The translations under genes were made by a program, and so were the position numbers. The notes below the pieces were generated by a model. It did no database searches. It was not told the origin of the DNA and saw nothing but the letters and a program-made list of their open reading frames with translations. From NCBI GenBank assembly GCA_035762085.1, contig DASTPT010000010.1, positions 1 through 35,684 on the forward strand: a stretch of 35,684 nucleotides of DNA, written 5' to 3'. Positions 15,797 through 22,991 of this stretch are shown piece after piece. Positions within the stretch are counted from its first letter, which is position 1; each line of letters starts with the position of its first letter. This stretch comes from HRBIN12 sp035762085 (GTDB lineage Bacteria; Actinomycetota; UBA4738; HRBIN12).

Positions 15797-16192
15797 ATGG
15801 CAGCCGAGTACAACATGATGAAGGACGTCGAGCGTGCGCCGGAGATCGCGGAGCTGGGGCTCTCGCCGCGCCCGGACGGCCCGGCGGCGGCCGCGCTCCT
15901 CGCGGCGGGGATCGGTGTCTTCGCACTGGGCGTGCTCACGGTGCTGAGCGAGGCCTCGGCGAGCATCCACGACTGGCTCGAGTCGTGGGACTTCGATCAG
16001 GGGGTCGGGCCGCTGGCCGGGAAGACCACGCTCGCCGTCGTCGTCTGGCTGGTGAGCTGGGCCGTGCTCTCGATCGCCCTGTGGCGGAAGGAGGTCAGCC
16101 TCAAGATCTGGTTCTGGGTCGCCGTGGTCCTGGTGGCCCTGGGGTTCCTCGGGACGTTCCCGCCCATCTTCCTCTCGTTCGCGGCGGAATGA
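15797..16192 (+). CDS. three-helix membrane protein of unknown function
   Basis: A 131-residue protein with three transmembrane helices (about 30-53, 77-96, 102-127), an N-terminal cytoplasmic-looking segment (MAAEYNMMKDVERAPEIAELGLSPRPDG) and a linker SIHDWLESWDFDQGVGPLAGK between helices 1 and 2. Not recognised. The start is 9 bp after the preceding stop with GAGGAG in between; its stop overlaps the next start by 4 bp (ATGA). Close packing and coupling suggest that the three products form one membrane complex. Confidence 0.75.
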   Translation: MAAEYNMMKDVERAPEIAELGLSPRPDGPAAAALLAAGIGVFALGVLTVLSEASASIHDWLESWDFDQGVGPLAGKTTLAVVVWLVSWAVLSIALWRKEVSLKIWFWVAVVLVALGFLGTFPPIFLSFAAE

Positions 16193-16467
16193 GGGACGAC
16201 CGAGGGGAGGCGGTCGCCGCGCGGGCGATCGGGGTCGGCATCGGGCTGATCGCGCTGATGCTGGCGTGGCTCGTCGCGAGCCGACTCGCCTCGCTGGCGT
16301 GGGATCCGCCGGTGGGGCCCACGGTTGCGTTCGTCGGCGCGATCGCCGTCGGGGTCGCAACGGCCCTCGTGTCGGGCCGTCGCCTCGCCCGCCGGGTCCG
16401 GGACGAGGGTCGTTCGCGCCTCGGTCGGACCGGGGCGGCCGAGGAAGGAGACGTGACCGCGGCGTAA
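16189..16467 (+). CDS. small two-helix membrane protein of unknown function
   Basis: A 92-residue protein with two transmembrane helices (about 12-37 and 43-64), then a basic tail (SGRRLARRVRDEGRSRLGR) that should sit in the cytoplasm. Its ATG overlaps the stop of the preceding gene (ATGA), so it is translationally coupled. It ends the plus-strand set and is convergent with the transporter-HEAT-CNB gene, with a perfect palindrome between. Not recognised by family. Confidence 0.65.
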   Translation: MRDDRGEAVAARAIGVGIGLIALMLAWLVASRLASLAWDPPVGPTVAFVGAIAVGVATALVSGRRLARRVRDEGRSRLGRTGAAEEGDVTAA

Positions 16468-16518
16468 CCGTCCGGTCGCGGCGTGAGGCTCGCGGTTACG
16501 GTGGATGTCGCGAGGGGT

Positions 16519-16534
16519 GGCGGGCCGGCCCGCC
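16519..16534. terminator. perfect 16-bp palindrome between convergent genes
   Basis: GGCGGGCCGGCCCGCC is self-complementary and touches the stop codon of the minus-strand fusion gene. It follows the stop of the plus-strand gene by 51 bp. A bidirectional terminator (6-bp stem, CCGG loop) is the simplest reading. Confidence 0.4.
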
Positions 16535-19377
16535 TACGGCTCGGCCGAGCGGCTGCCCTCGGCGACGCGATGTGCGAGCACGCGCATCACGGCGAGGGCG
16601 ATGCTCGGACGCTCGCGGAGCATGCTCTCGAACTCGCGGTGACCGAGCGTCACGGTTCTGACGTCCCCGTCGGCGATGAGGGTCGCCATCCTTGGCTCCT
16701 GCGTGACGATCGACATCTCGCCGACGACGTCGCCACTCGTGCGCCGCGCGAGCTCATGCTGGGCGGGTTCGCGGTCGCGGACCACGCGGATCGTCCCCTC
16801 GACCACGATGTGGAGCTCCTCGCCGATCTCGCCCTCGGCGGCGATGATCTCGGCATCCGCGTACCCGTGGTCCTCGGCGAGCCGGGCCACGCGCTCCAGG
16901 TCGACGGGCGCGAGGTCCGCGAACAGCGGGACCCTGCGCAGGAACAGGACGCGCTCCATCACCGAGAGCGCCGTGACCGAGCGTTCCATCGTGCCTCCTT
17001 CGCGTCGTGAGCGGACCAGCTCCGCGCACCGTCTGACGAATTCGTCCTCGTGCCCGAGCGCCACCGAGAGCCAGTTGCCGCCCCCGCTCGTCGCCGGCTC
17101 CCACAGCGAGAGCAGCGGTCGGGCGAGCGCGGCGTCGCCGGCGCTCTCGAGCGTCTCGAGCGCGTTCGCCACCTGACCCGGCGTGCCGTCGAGGCTCTCG
17201 ATCGCCGTCGCCATCTCGGCGCGCCGGGTGCCGAGCATCGTGGCGGCCCACAGCCCGGAGCGCGCCAGGCGACGCCCGCGGTCCAGGGTGGCGTCCCGGA
17301 GCAGTGCCGTGACCTCGTCGTCGATCGGGATCGCGGCGGCCAGGTCCCGGTCGGGCACGGCGCGCTCGGCCGCGGCGCGGACGAACGCCCGGACCCGGTC
17401 GCGGTCGCCGTCCGGCTCGATCCGGCGGATCGCCTCGACCGCCGCCTCGGCCGTCCGCTCGTCGACGAGCGCCTCCAGCACGAACCCGAGGACCCGGCCG
17501 TCCGCCGCGCCCAGGGCCCTGCCCGCGGCCGTCCGAACGAGCGCGTCCTCGTCACGCAGCGCCTCGAGCGCCGGCTCGAGCACCCGGTCCGGCGCCGCGT
17601 CGGCCACGCGCTCGAGCGCCGTCGCTCGCACCTCGGGGGCGGGGTCGGCGAGGAGCCGGGATCCGAAGCTGGCCGCCGCGTCCGCGGGAGCCAGGTCGAG
17701 CTGCTCGACGGCGGCGTGCCGGATCCGGTCGTCCTCGTGCCTGAGCAGCGCCAGCAGCCGGAGGGCGGCCGCCTCGCCGTCGATCGTCGCGAGCGCCAGC
17801 GCGGCGGCCGCCGCCGCGACCGTCGGGTCGGCGTCGTCGAGGAGCGACCGGAGCGCCTCGCGCTCGGTCGGCGCCTGGATGTCGAGCGCGCGGATCGCCG
17901 CCAGCCGGACGATCGGATCGGGATCGCGGACGCCCTCGACGATCTCCGGGGACCGAGCCTCGGGCGGCAGGTCGACCTGGAGCTGGAACGCCAGTCGGCG
18001 TTCGTGGAGGTCGGAGGATCGCAGCGACCCGGCGAGCGCCTTCGCCGAGTCCGCGTCGAGGGCCATCGGGACCGGGGTGCGCCGTCCGGCGACACGCTCG
18101 AACACCTGCGGGCGCCCGGCGCGGAGCGCGTCGACGAGCGCCGACGTGTACGAGCGACGGACGCCGATCGTCGCGACGATGGTGGCAACGGCCGCGGCCA
18201 GCCCGATCGCCGCGAACTGACCTGCCGAGAGCACGGCCTGTCCCACGAGCGCGATGAGTCCGGCGACGACCGTCCCCATCTGCGTCGGACCCCCGTTGAG
18301 GAACGCCCGCACCTGATCGCGCCGGCCCTCGGGCACGACGTTCGTCAGGGTCTCCCAGCCCGGCGACGCGACGCCCTGGAGCCACGTCCCGATCGTGAAG
18401 CGGAGCGCGACGAGGGTCGTGAACCCCGATCCGAACAGCAGGATGCCGAACGCGGCCGAGTACAGGACCGGCAGGACCACCACCGTCGCCGCGACGCCGA
18501 CCCACGCGATCAGCCGGTTCGTGCCGAGCATCGAGACGACGAAGGCCGTCGCCGTCACCCCAGCCCAGAACAGGCCGAAGAACCCCGCGAGCTGGTCGGG
18601 ATCGGGGAACCGCTCCGTCGCGGCGGTCGCGAACGGCAGATACAGCGAGTAGAAGAGGATCGAGAACAGCATCGCCGCGAGCGTCATCCACACGAGCAGG
18701 CTCGAGCGGCGCACGTACGCGAGTGCGCTGGTCACGTCTCGGAAGGCCGAGGTCCGCCGCCGCGACGGACGGCGACCACGCGCCGCCGGCGCGCCCCCGA
18801 GCAGGATCCGAGCGAGCACGAACGCGCCGGCGAGCCCGCCCGCCCACACGAGCAGGAGGTTCTCGGCGCCGATCGCCGGTGCCAGCGGCCGGGTCAGGAG
18901 TCCGCCCAGCACCGAGCCGAGGATCCCGCCCGCGCCGAAGATTGGGAACAGGCGCTTGGCCTGGCGCAGGTCGACGACGACCCCGGCGATCCCCCACAGG
19001 AACACGCCCTGCACGAGCGTCGCGATCGCCACGGTGATCCACAGCACCGGGTAGATCCACCCGACGTGGGTGACCACGATCGCGCGCTCTATCGCGACGA
19101 GCAGGGCGAGCGCCAGCGGCGCCCCGAGGTACGCGCGGCGCGGGCCGAGCCGCCCGAGCACGCCGGTGAGCCCGAGCATCACCCCGAACGTGGCGGCCCC
19201 CTGCAGCAGGTAGACGAGCGGGAGCGCGTCGGTCCCGACCCGGTCGAAGAAGAGCGCGCTCACGCCGCTGTCGCCGACGGCGATCGCCGCGAGCGACACG
19301 CACATCAGCGCGACGGCGAGGGCGGTGATCCTGCCCTCGCCCGGGTGGATGCGGAGCACGCGGGAGACGACGCGCAT
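16534..19377 (-). CDS. nucleotide-transporter-like membrane domain fused to HEAT repeats and a CNB domain
   Basis: A 947-residue three-part protein. Residues about 15-410 are a 10-12 helix membrane domain of the ATP/ADP-antiporter (NTT/Npt)-like or MFS type; LRQAKRLFPIFGAGGILGSVLGGLL (137-161) is the family-like loop. Residues about 445-790 are alpha-helical HEAT/PBS-lyase-type repeats (DPDPIVRLAAIRAL, DADPTVAAAAAALAL, HEDDRIRHAAVEQL, DPAPEVRATALERV). Residues about 812-940 are a cyclic-nucleotide-binding domain (VPLFADLAPVDLERVARL ... GEMSIVTQEPRMATL) with the phosphate-cassette G886-E887 and R896. Similar fusions are known in databases as Npt-like transporters, but their function is not established. 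Here the gene lies 18 bp downstream of a nucleotidyl cyclase gene, so cyclic nucleotide may gate transport. GGAGGG 5 nt before the ATG supports the start. Confidence 0.85.
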   Translation of the reverse strand: MRVVSRVLRIHPGEGRITALAVALMCVSLAAIAVGDSGVSALFFDRVGTDALPLVYLLQGAATFGVMLGLTGVLGRLGPRRAYLGAPLALALLVAIERAIVVTHVGWIYPVLWITVAIATLVQGVFLWGIAGVVVDLRQAKRLFPIFGAGGILGSVLGGLLTRPLAPAIGAENLLLVWAGGLAGAFVLARILLGGAPAARGRRPSRRRTSAFRDVTSALAYVRRSSLLVWMTLAAMLFSILFYSLYLPFATAATERFPDPDQLAGFFGLFWAGVTATAFVVSMLGTNRLIAWVGVAATVVVLPVLYSAAFGILLFGSGFTTLVALRFTIGTWLQGVASPGWETLTNVVPEGRRDQVRAFLNGGPTQMGTVVAGLIALVGQAVLSAGQFAAIGLAAAVATIVATIGVRRSYTSALVDALRAGRPQVFERVAGRRTPVPMALDADSAKALAGSLRSSDLHERRLAFQLQVDLPPEARSPEIVEGVRDPDPIVRLAAIRALDIQAPTEREALRSLLDDADPTVAAAAAALALATIDGEAAALRLLALLRHEDDRIRHAAVEQLDLAPADAAASFGSRLLADPAPEVRATALERVADAAPDRVLEPALEALRDEDALVRTAAGRALGAADGRVLGFVLEALVDERTAEAAVEAIRRIEPDGDRDRVRAFVRAAAERAVPDRDLAAAIPIDDEVTALLRDATLDRGRRLARSGLWAATMLGTRRAEMATAIESLDGTPGQVANALETLESAGDAALARPLLSLWEPATSGGGNWLSVALGHEDEFVRRCAELVRSRREGGTMERSVTALSVMERVLFLRRVPLFADLAPVDLERVARLAEDHGYADAEIIAAEGEIGEELHIVVEGTIRVVRDREPAQHELARRTSGDVVGEMSIVTQEPRMATLIADGDVRTVTLGHREFESMLRERPSIALAVMRVLAHRVAEGSRSAEP

Positions 19378-19395
19378 CAGCCCTCCGCAACGGGG

Positions 19396-20607
19396 TTACG
19401 CGTCACCGTCGCGCACCGCCTGGTAGAGCATCACCGGCTGCGCGATCCCCTTGAGCTGGGCCGGCCCCACCTCGACCACGCGGAACCCGCGGGGCTCGGC
19501 CGCGGGCACGACGTCCTCGCCGAGGAAGACCTGATCGGCCGCCGCCTGCGACGCGATCCGTGCGGCGATGTTCACCGTGCGGCCGAAGTAGTCGCCCTCG
19601 TCGTAGATCATCGGCCCCGCGTTCACGCCGATGTGCGCGGGTGGGAGGCCTCGGGGGCGCACGGCGTCGACGATCTCGAGCGCGCCGCGCACCGCGTCGC
19701 CGGGGTCGCGGAAGTGGAAGTGGACACCGTCGCCGAGCATCTTCACGACCGAGCCGCGGTGGCGGCCTGCCACCTCGCTCACCAGCTGCGCGAGCGTGAG
19801 CGAGACGCGCGCCGCCGCGGCGTCGCCGGCCTCCTCGGTCAGGCTCGTGTAGCCCGTGAGGTCCGCGAACACGGCGGCCTCCGCTCCTCGCGGTGCGCGC
19901 CGGTGCACGCCGGCCTGCTCGAGCGCGGTCTCGACGTGCTCGAACTGGTGCTCGACGAAGAAGACCTCCGCGTGGCGTCTGAACAGCCACGCGAGCATCT
20001 GCTCGCCCGAGTGGCCCATCCGCACGCCGACCTCGCGGATCGCGGCCTCGAACGCGTCGTTGTCGGACAGCCCGCGCCGTCGGAACGGCTCCTCGATCGT
20101 CGCGTGGAAGTAGTGGCTCTGGAACTGGGCCACGCGCCGGACGCTGTCCCCCCACACGCGCACCGCGCGGAGCACCTCGCCCTCGCCGATGCCCACCGAG
20201 AACAGCAGGGGGAGCCCCTTCAGGATCGGCAGGTCCTCCTCGCGCACGTGCTCCTGGGGCTCGGGACGGGGCAGGCCGAACGCGACGTAGTGCATCTGGA
20301 TCGTCTCGACGGGGATGCTCATGTCCGCGGCGAGGTCCGCGAACGTCCGATCGGAGCGCGGGAACCGACGGCCGGCGCTCTCGAGGTACCCCAGGCGGAG
20401 GTGACCCGACCGGAGCGCCTGCGCGAGCGCCTCCGCGCCGATGCCCTTGGCCTCCAGGTCGGCGACGACGCGCGCCCGCATCACGTCTCGACGCGGGAAC
20501 GTCCCGTCCTCGGCTTCCAGGATCCCGAGCTCGGTGAGCTCGCGGACGCGCTCGACGCTGGTGCCGGCCCGCTCGGCGAGCTCGCTCTCGGTCAGTCGGT
20601 CCCCCAC
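19396..20607 (-). CDS. class III adenylyl (nucleotidyl) cyclase with helix-turn-helix-like regulatory region
   Basis: A 403-residue soluble cyclase making cyclic AMP from ATP. The N-terminal half (1-235) is helical, with two HTH-like modules (LTESELAERAGTSVERVRELTELGIL at 5-30 and RTFADLAADMSIPVETIQMHYVAFGLPRP at 87-115), as in the adenylate cyclase regulatory domain. The catalytic domain (about 240-400) keeps the metal aspartates D249 and D293, purine-specifying K289 and D339, and transition-state N346 and R350, so it should be active and ATP-specific. GTG at 20607 is chosen; an upstream start inside the YHS gene is unlikely. It lies 13 bp downstream of the YHS gene and 18 bp upstream of the CNB-containing transporter fusion, on the same strand. 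It has no membrane anchor. Confidence 0.9.
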   Translation of the reverse strand: MGDRLTESELAERAGTSVERVRELTELGILEAEDGTFPRRDVMRARVVADLEAKGIGAEALAQALRSGHLRLGYLESAGRRFPRSDRTFADLAADMSIPVETIQMHYVAFGLPRPEPQEHVREEDLPILKGLPLLFSVGIGEGEVLRAVRVWGDSVRRVAQFQSHYFHATIEEPFRRRGLSDNDAFEAAIREVGVRMGHSGEQMLAWLFRRHAEVFFVEHQFEHVETALEQAGVHRRAPRGAEAAVFADLTGYTSLTEEAGDAAAARVSLTLAQLVSEVAGRHRGSVVKMLGDGVHFHFRDPGDAVRGALEIVDAVRPRGLPPAHIGVNAGPMIYDEGDYFGRTVNIAARIASQAAADQVFLGEDVVPAAEPRGFRVVEVGPAQLKGIAQPVMLYQAVRDGDA

Positions 20608-20620
20608 CGGCGCGACCGAC

Positions 20621-20770
20621 TCAGCCGAGGTACGAGGCGGGGTCGGCCACGAACGCGTCGTGGCAGGCCTGGGAGCAGAAGTGGTACGTGGCGCCCTCGT
20701 GCTCGGCCGTCGCGACCGCGTCGTCCTGCTCGATCCGCATCCCACATACGGGGTCGATCACCATCGCCAT
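20621..20770 (-). CDS. YHS-domain metal-binding peptide
   Basis: A 49-residue protein consisting only of a YHS domain: DPVCGMRIEQDDAV (C9), then EGATYHFCSQACHDAFVADPASYLG with the Y-H-F-C-S-x-x-C core (two further cysteines). YHS domains bind metals such as copper, zinc or mercury and occur in transport and mono-oxygenase proteins. AAGGAGGT immediately before the ATG at 20770 is a near-ideal ribosome binding site. It is the first gene of a likely unit with the cyclase (13-bp gap) and the transporter-HEAT-CNB gene, raising the idea of metal input to the cyclase; that link is only positional. Confidence 0.85.
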   Translation of the reverse strand: MAMVIDPVCGMRIEQDDAVATAEHEGATYHFCSQACHDAFVADPASYLG

Positions 20771-20885
20771 GAGGACCTCCTTCCGGGATGCCGGCTGGAT
20801 ACCCGCGATATGCACGCACGCAACCGCCGGTCCGTCAACCCGCAGCGTGCCGAGGCACCGCGGTGGGTGTTCGACCGGCCCGGTC

Positions 20886-21653
20886 TCAGCCGTCGAGGTC
20901 GGCGGGATCGCCGACCCGCACGTCACCCGGCTCGAGCACCGACGCGTACATCCCGAACAGCAGGTCGCCGTCGACCACGCCGCGGTACCGCTTGATGACC
21001 GACAGCGTCGGGAAGTCGCGCTCGCCCGTCGAGGGATCCTGGGTCGTGACCACGCAGCGGGGGACGGGGTCGCCGACGAGCAGCGTCGCACCCCCCACGT
21101 GGACCCGGCGACCCGCCCACGAGTCCTCCTCGTGCGGACCGAGCCCGCCGAGTTCGATCGTCATCCGGAACCGGGCCGGGTCGAGCGGTCCGTCGGCGCC
21201 GCCCTGCCGCGCCAGCTCCTCGACCGAGGCGAGCGAGACGAGCGTGATCGGCCGGATGTCGTTGCCGTCCCCCGGGCGCTCGACGCGAGCCAGCCGCAGG
21301 TCACGACCGGCGTAGCGCGAGACGTGCGCCGCCCACGGGCCCTCGACGACGCGTGCCGTGACCGGGCGGCCCCAGAAGTCCACGACGAGCGTCTCGCCGT
21401 TCCCCGCAGCCGATCCCTCGACGCGGACCCCGTCCGGGAACCGCATCCGCAGGGTGTCCGCGCGAGCGTCGTGCTCGGCGCGGATCCGCACGAGCGGCCC
21501 GAGCTTCGAGCCGCCGAAGAGCCTGCCCTCCTCGTCGAGGAAGAAGAACTCGCGGTTCCCGACCGCGCCCCAGCGCTCGATCCGAACCCGGTCGGGGTTG
21601 TGGAGCGCCGTGGACTTCACCGGCGTGACGTTCAAGCGCGCGACGGTCGCCAT
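20886..21653 (-). CDS. MOSC-domain protein
   Basis: A 255-residue protein with an N-terminal MOSC_N-type beta barrel (VARLNVTPVKSTALHNPDRVRIERWGAVGNREFFFLDEEGRLFGG) and a C-terminal MOSC domain (about 110-250) with the conserved cysteine region VGDPVPRCVVTTQDPSTGERD. MOSC proteins relate to molybdenum cofactor sulfurase C-termini and to YiiM and mARC, which handle N-hydroxylated compounds with Moco. A cofactor-binding role is likely; the substrate is unknown. The ATG at 21653 is chosen; an in-frame GTG lies 12 nt upstream inside a TACCGT element, so the leader would be very short. It is divergent from the nitrobindin-like gene with 62 bp between. Confidence 0.85.
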   Translation of the reverse strand: MATVARLNVTPVKSTALHNPDRVRIERWGAVGNREFFFLDEEGRLFGGSKLGPLVRIRAEHDARADTLRMRFPDGVRVEGSAAGNGETLVVDFWGRPVTARVVEGPWAAHVSRYAGRDLRLARVERPGDGNDIRPITLVSLASVEELARQGGADGPLDPARFRMTIELGGLGPHEEDSWAGRRVHVGGATLLVGDPVPRCVVTTQDPSTGERDFPTLSVIKRYRGVVDGDLLFGMYASVLEPGDVRVGDPADLDG

Positions 21654-21703
21654 CGTGCAGGACACGGTACCAAGCGGGTCGCGAGCGGCGTGGAGCCGCA
21701 TGG

Positions 21704-21709
21704 TAGCGT
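21704..21709 (+). promoter_or_regulatory. -10-like element of the leaderless nitrobindin-like gene
   Basis: TAGCGT ends 6 nt before the ATG at 21716. There is no Shine-Dalgarno sequence and no obvious -35. Confidence 0.45.
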
Positions 21710-21715
21710 CGGGGC

Positions 21716-22186
21716 ATGGAACGGCCGCTGCATGCGGACTGCGAACCGCTGGCCTTCCTGCTCGGGACCTGGCGTGGCGAGGGCGAGGGGGAGTGGCCGC
21801 GGGGCGAGCCGTTCCGCTACGGCGAGGAGATGACGTTCGAGCACGTCGGCGACGCGTTCCTGATGTACTCGCAGCGGAGCTGGATGCTCTCGGATGGAGC
21901 GCCCGTGCATTTCGAGCGCGGGTTCTTCCGCCCGGGGGGCGGGGGCAGGGTCGAGCTCGTTCTCGCGCACCCGCTCGGCGTGGCCGAGGTCGCCGAGGGC
22001 ACCGTGGAGGGCGATACGATCGACGTCGCCTCGACCGCGGTGGCGACGACGTCGACCGGGTCGCCGGTCACGATCCTGAAGCGGCACCTCGAGGTGCACG
22101 GCGGCCGCCTGCGCTACGAGCTGCACATGGCGATGCACGAGGTCGCCGTGATGCGGCACCTGGCGGCCGAGCTCACCCGCGTCTAG
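21716..22186 (+). CDS. nitrobindin-like haem-binding beta-barrel (FABP-like/THAP4 family)
   Basis: A 156-residue protein with the nitrobindin hallmarks: near the N-terminus LAFLLGTWRGEGEGEWP (GxWxGxGxG), then the strand pattern GDAFLMYSQRSWMLSDGAPVHFERGFFRPGGGGRVELVLAHPLGVAEVAEGTV, and a C-terminal MRHLAAELTRV where H148 matches the proximal haem ligand. Bacterial nitrobindins bind ferric haem, react with NO and scavenge or isomerise peroxynitrite. Length is typical (about 155-165). The transcript is probably leaderless. Its TAG shares the palindrome CTAG (22183-22186) with the stop of the convergent histidine kinase gene. Confidence 0.88.
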   Translation: MERPLHADCEPLAFLLGTWRGEGEGEWPRGEPFRYGEEMTFEHVGDAFLMYSQRSWMLSDGAPVHFERGFFRPGGGGRVELVLAHPLGVAEVAEGTVEGDTIDVASTAVATTSTGSPVTILKRHLEVHGGRLRYELHMAMHEVAVMRHLAAELTRV

Positions 22187-22974
22187 TCCGACTGCTCGTC
22201 CGCGACCGGCGCCGCCTCGACCGGGAGCGACACCCGGAACGAGACCCCGCCCGTCTCGGCGTCCTGGACCCACGCCCGGCCGCCGTGGAGCTCGGCGAAT
22301 CCGGCGACGAGCGCGAGCCGCACGCCGACGTCGAGCGTGTGTTCCCGCCCCTCGGGGCCGCGCCGGAACGGCTCGAAGACGCGCTCGCGGTAGGCCTCGG
22401 GCACGGGCGGGCCCTCGTCGTCCACGGCGATCACCACGTGCTCGCCCTCGGCCGAGGTCGAGACCCGGATGCGGGACTCGCCCGGGGCGTGGCGGTCGGC
22501 GTTCGCGAGGAGGTCCTCGACGATCCGCTCGACCTTCGCGGTGTCGATCTCCGCCTCGACCGGCGCGGCGTCGACCTCGACCGTCCGCTCCGTCGAGATC
22601 TCGGAGCCGGCCACGACGCGGGTCACGAGCGCTCCCACGTCGGCGCGGGCGAACGTGGGCTCGGTCACCCCGCGCGAGAGCCGGTCCAGGTCGAGCAGGT
22701 CGCTCACGATGCGGTCGAGCCTGCGGGCGTTCGCGACGATCCGCATGATCATGTCGCGCGCGTCCTCGGGCGAGAGCTCCAGATCCTCGCGCTCGAGCGT
22801 CGTCGCCAGGCCGAGGATCGCGGCGATGGGCGTCCGCAGGTCGTGCGAGACCGCCTGGAGGAACGTCTCCTCCATCTCGTCGGTCTCGCGCAGGCGGGCG
22901 CCCTGCTCGCGGGCGCGCTCGAGCTCGTCGGCCGGTGCGCGCCCGGATCGGCCGCGGGTCCCTTGGGACGGCAT
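22183..22974 (-). CDS. minimal soluble histidine kinase
   Basis: A 263-residue kinase with only the transmitter region. A short N-terminal basic/helical segment (1-33) leads into the HisKA dimerisation domain with H-box AVSHDLRTPIAAILG (phospho-acceptor H44), followed by a HATPase domain with N-box VERIVEDLLANADRHAP. The G1 box reads DDEGPPVPE, without the second glycine of DxGxG, and the G2 region reads DVGVRLALVAGFAELHGG, where GxG is changed to GVR. ATP binding may therefore be weakened. No sensor domain or membrane segment is present and no response regulator gene is in the window. The start ATG at 22974 is supported by the -10-like TAGCAT 7 nt upstream; no Shine-Dalgarno is visible. Confidence 0.83.
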   Translation of the reverse strand: MPSQGTRGRSGRAPADELERAREQGARLRETDEMEETFLQAVSHDLRTPIAAILGLATTLEREDLELSPEDARDMIMRIVANARRLDRIVSDLLDLDRLSRGVTEPTFARADVGALVTRVVAGSEISTERTVEVDAAPVEAEIDTAKVERIVEDLLANADRHAPGESRIRVSTSAEGEHVVIAVDDEGPPVPEAYRERVFEPFRRGPEGREHTLDVGVRLALVAGFAELHGGRAWVQDAETGGVSFRVSLPVEAAPVADEQSD

Positions 22975-22981
22975 CCTGCAG

Positions 22982-22987
22982 ATGCTA
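22982..22987 (-). promoter_or_regulatory. -10-like element of the leaderless histidine kinase gene
   Basis: On the minus strand TAGCAT is followed by 7 nt and then the ATG at 22974. It lies in the 17-nt gap after the gamma-glutamyltransferase stop, so the kinase may have its own promoter as well as read-through. Confidence 0.4.
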
Positions 22988-22991
22988 GCCG

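Noticed and set aside
16534..20607. Pycsar-type anti-phage system (cyclase plus CNB/membrane effector)
   Set aside because: The cyclase has adenylyl-type Lys/Asp residues and a large regulatory N-terminus, and the CNB partner is a long carrier-HEAT protein rather than a small TM or TIR effector. No other defence genes are nearby. cAMP-controlled transport fits better.
17050..20772. A 1240-codon open frame on the plus strand opposite the cyclase and transporter fusion
   Set aside because: Same artefact: low-complexity basic/acidic translation, no motif, opposite two clear genes.
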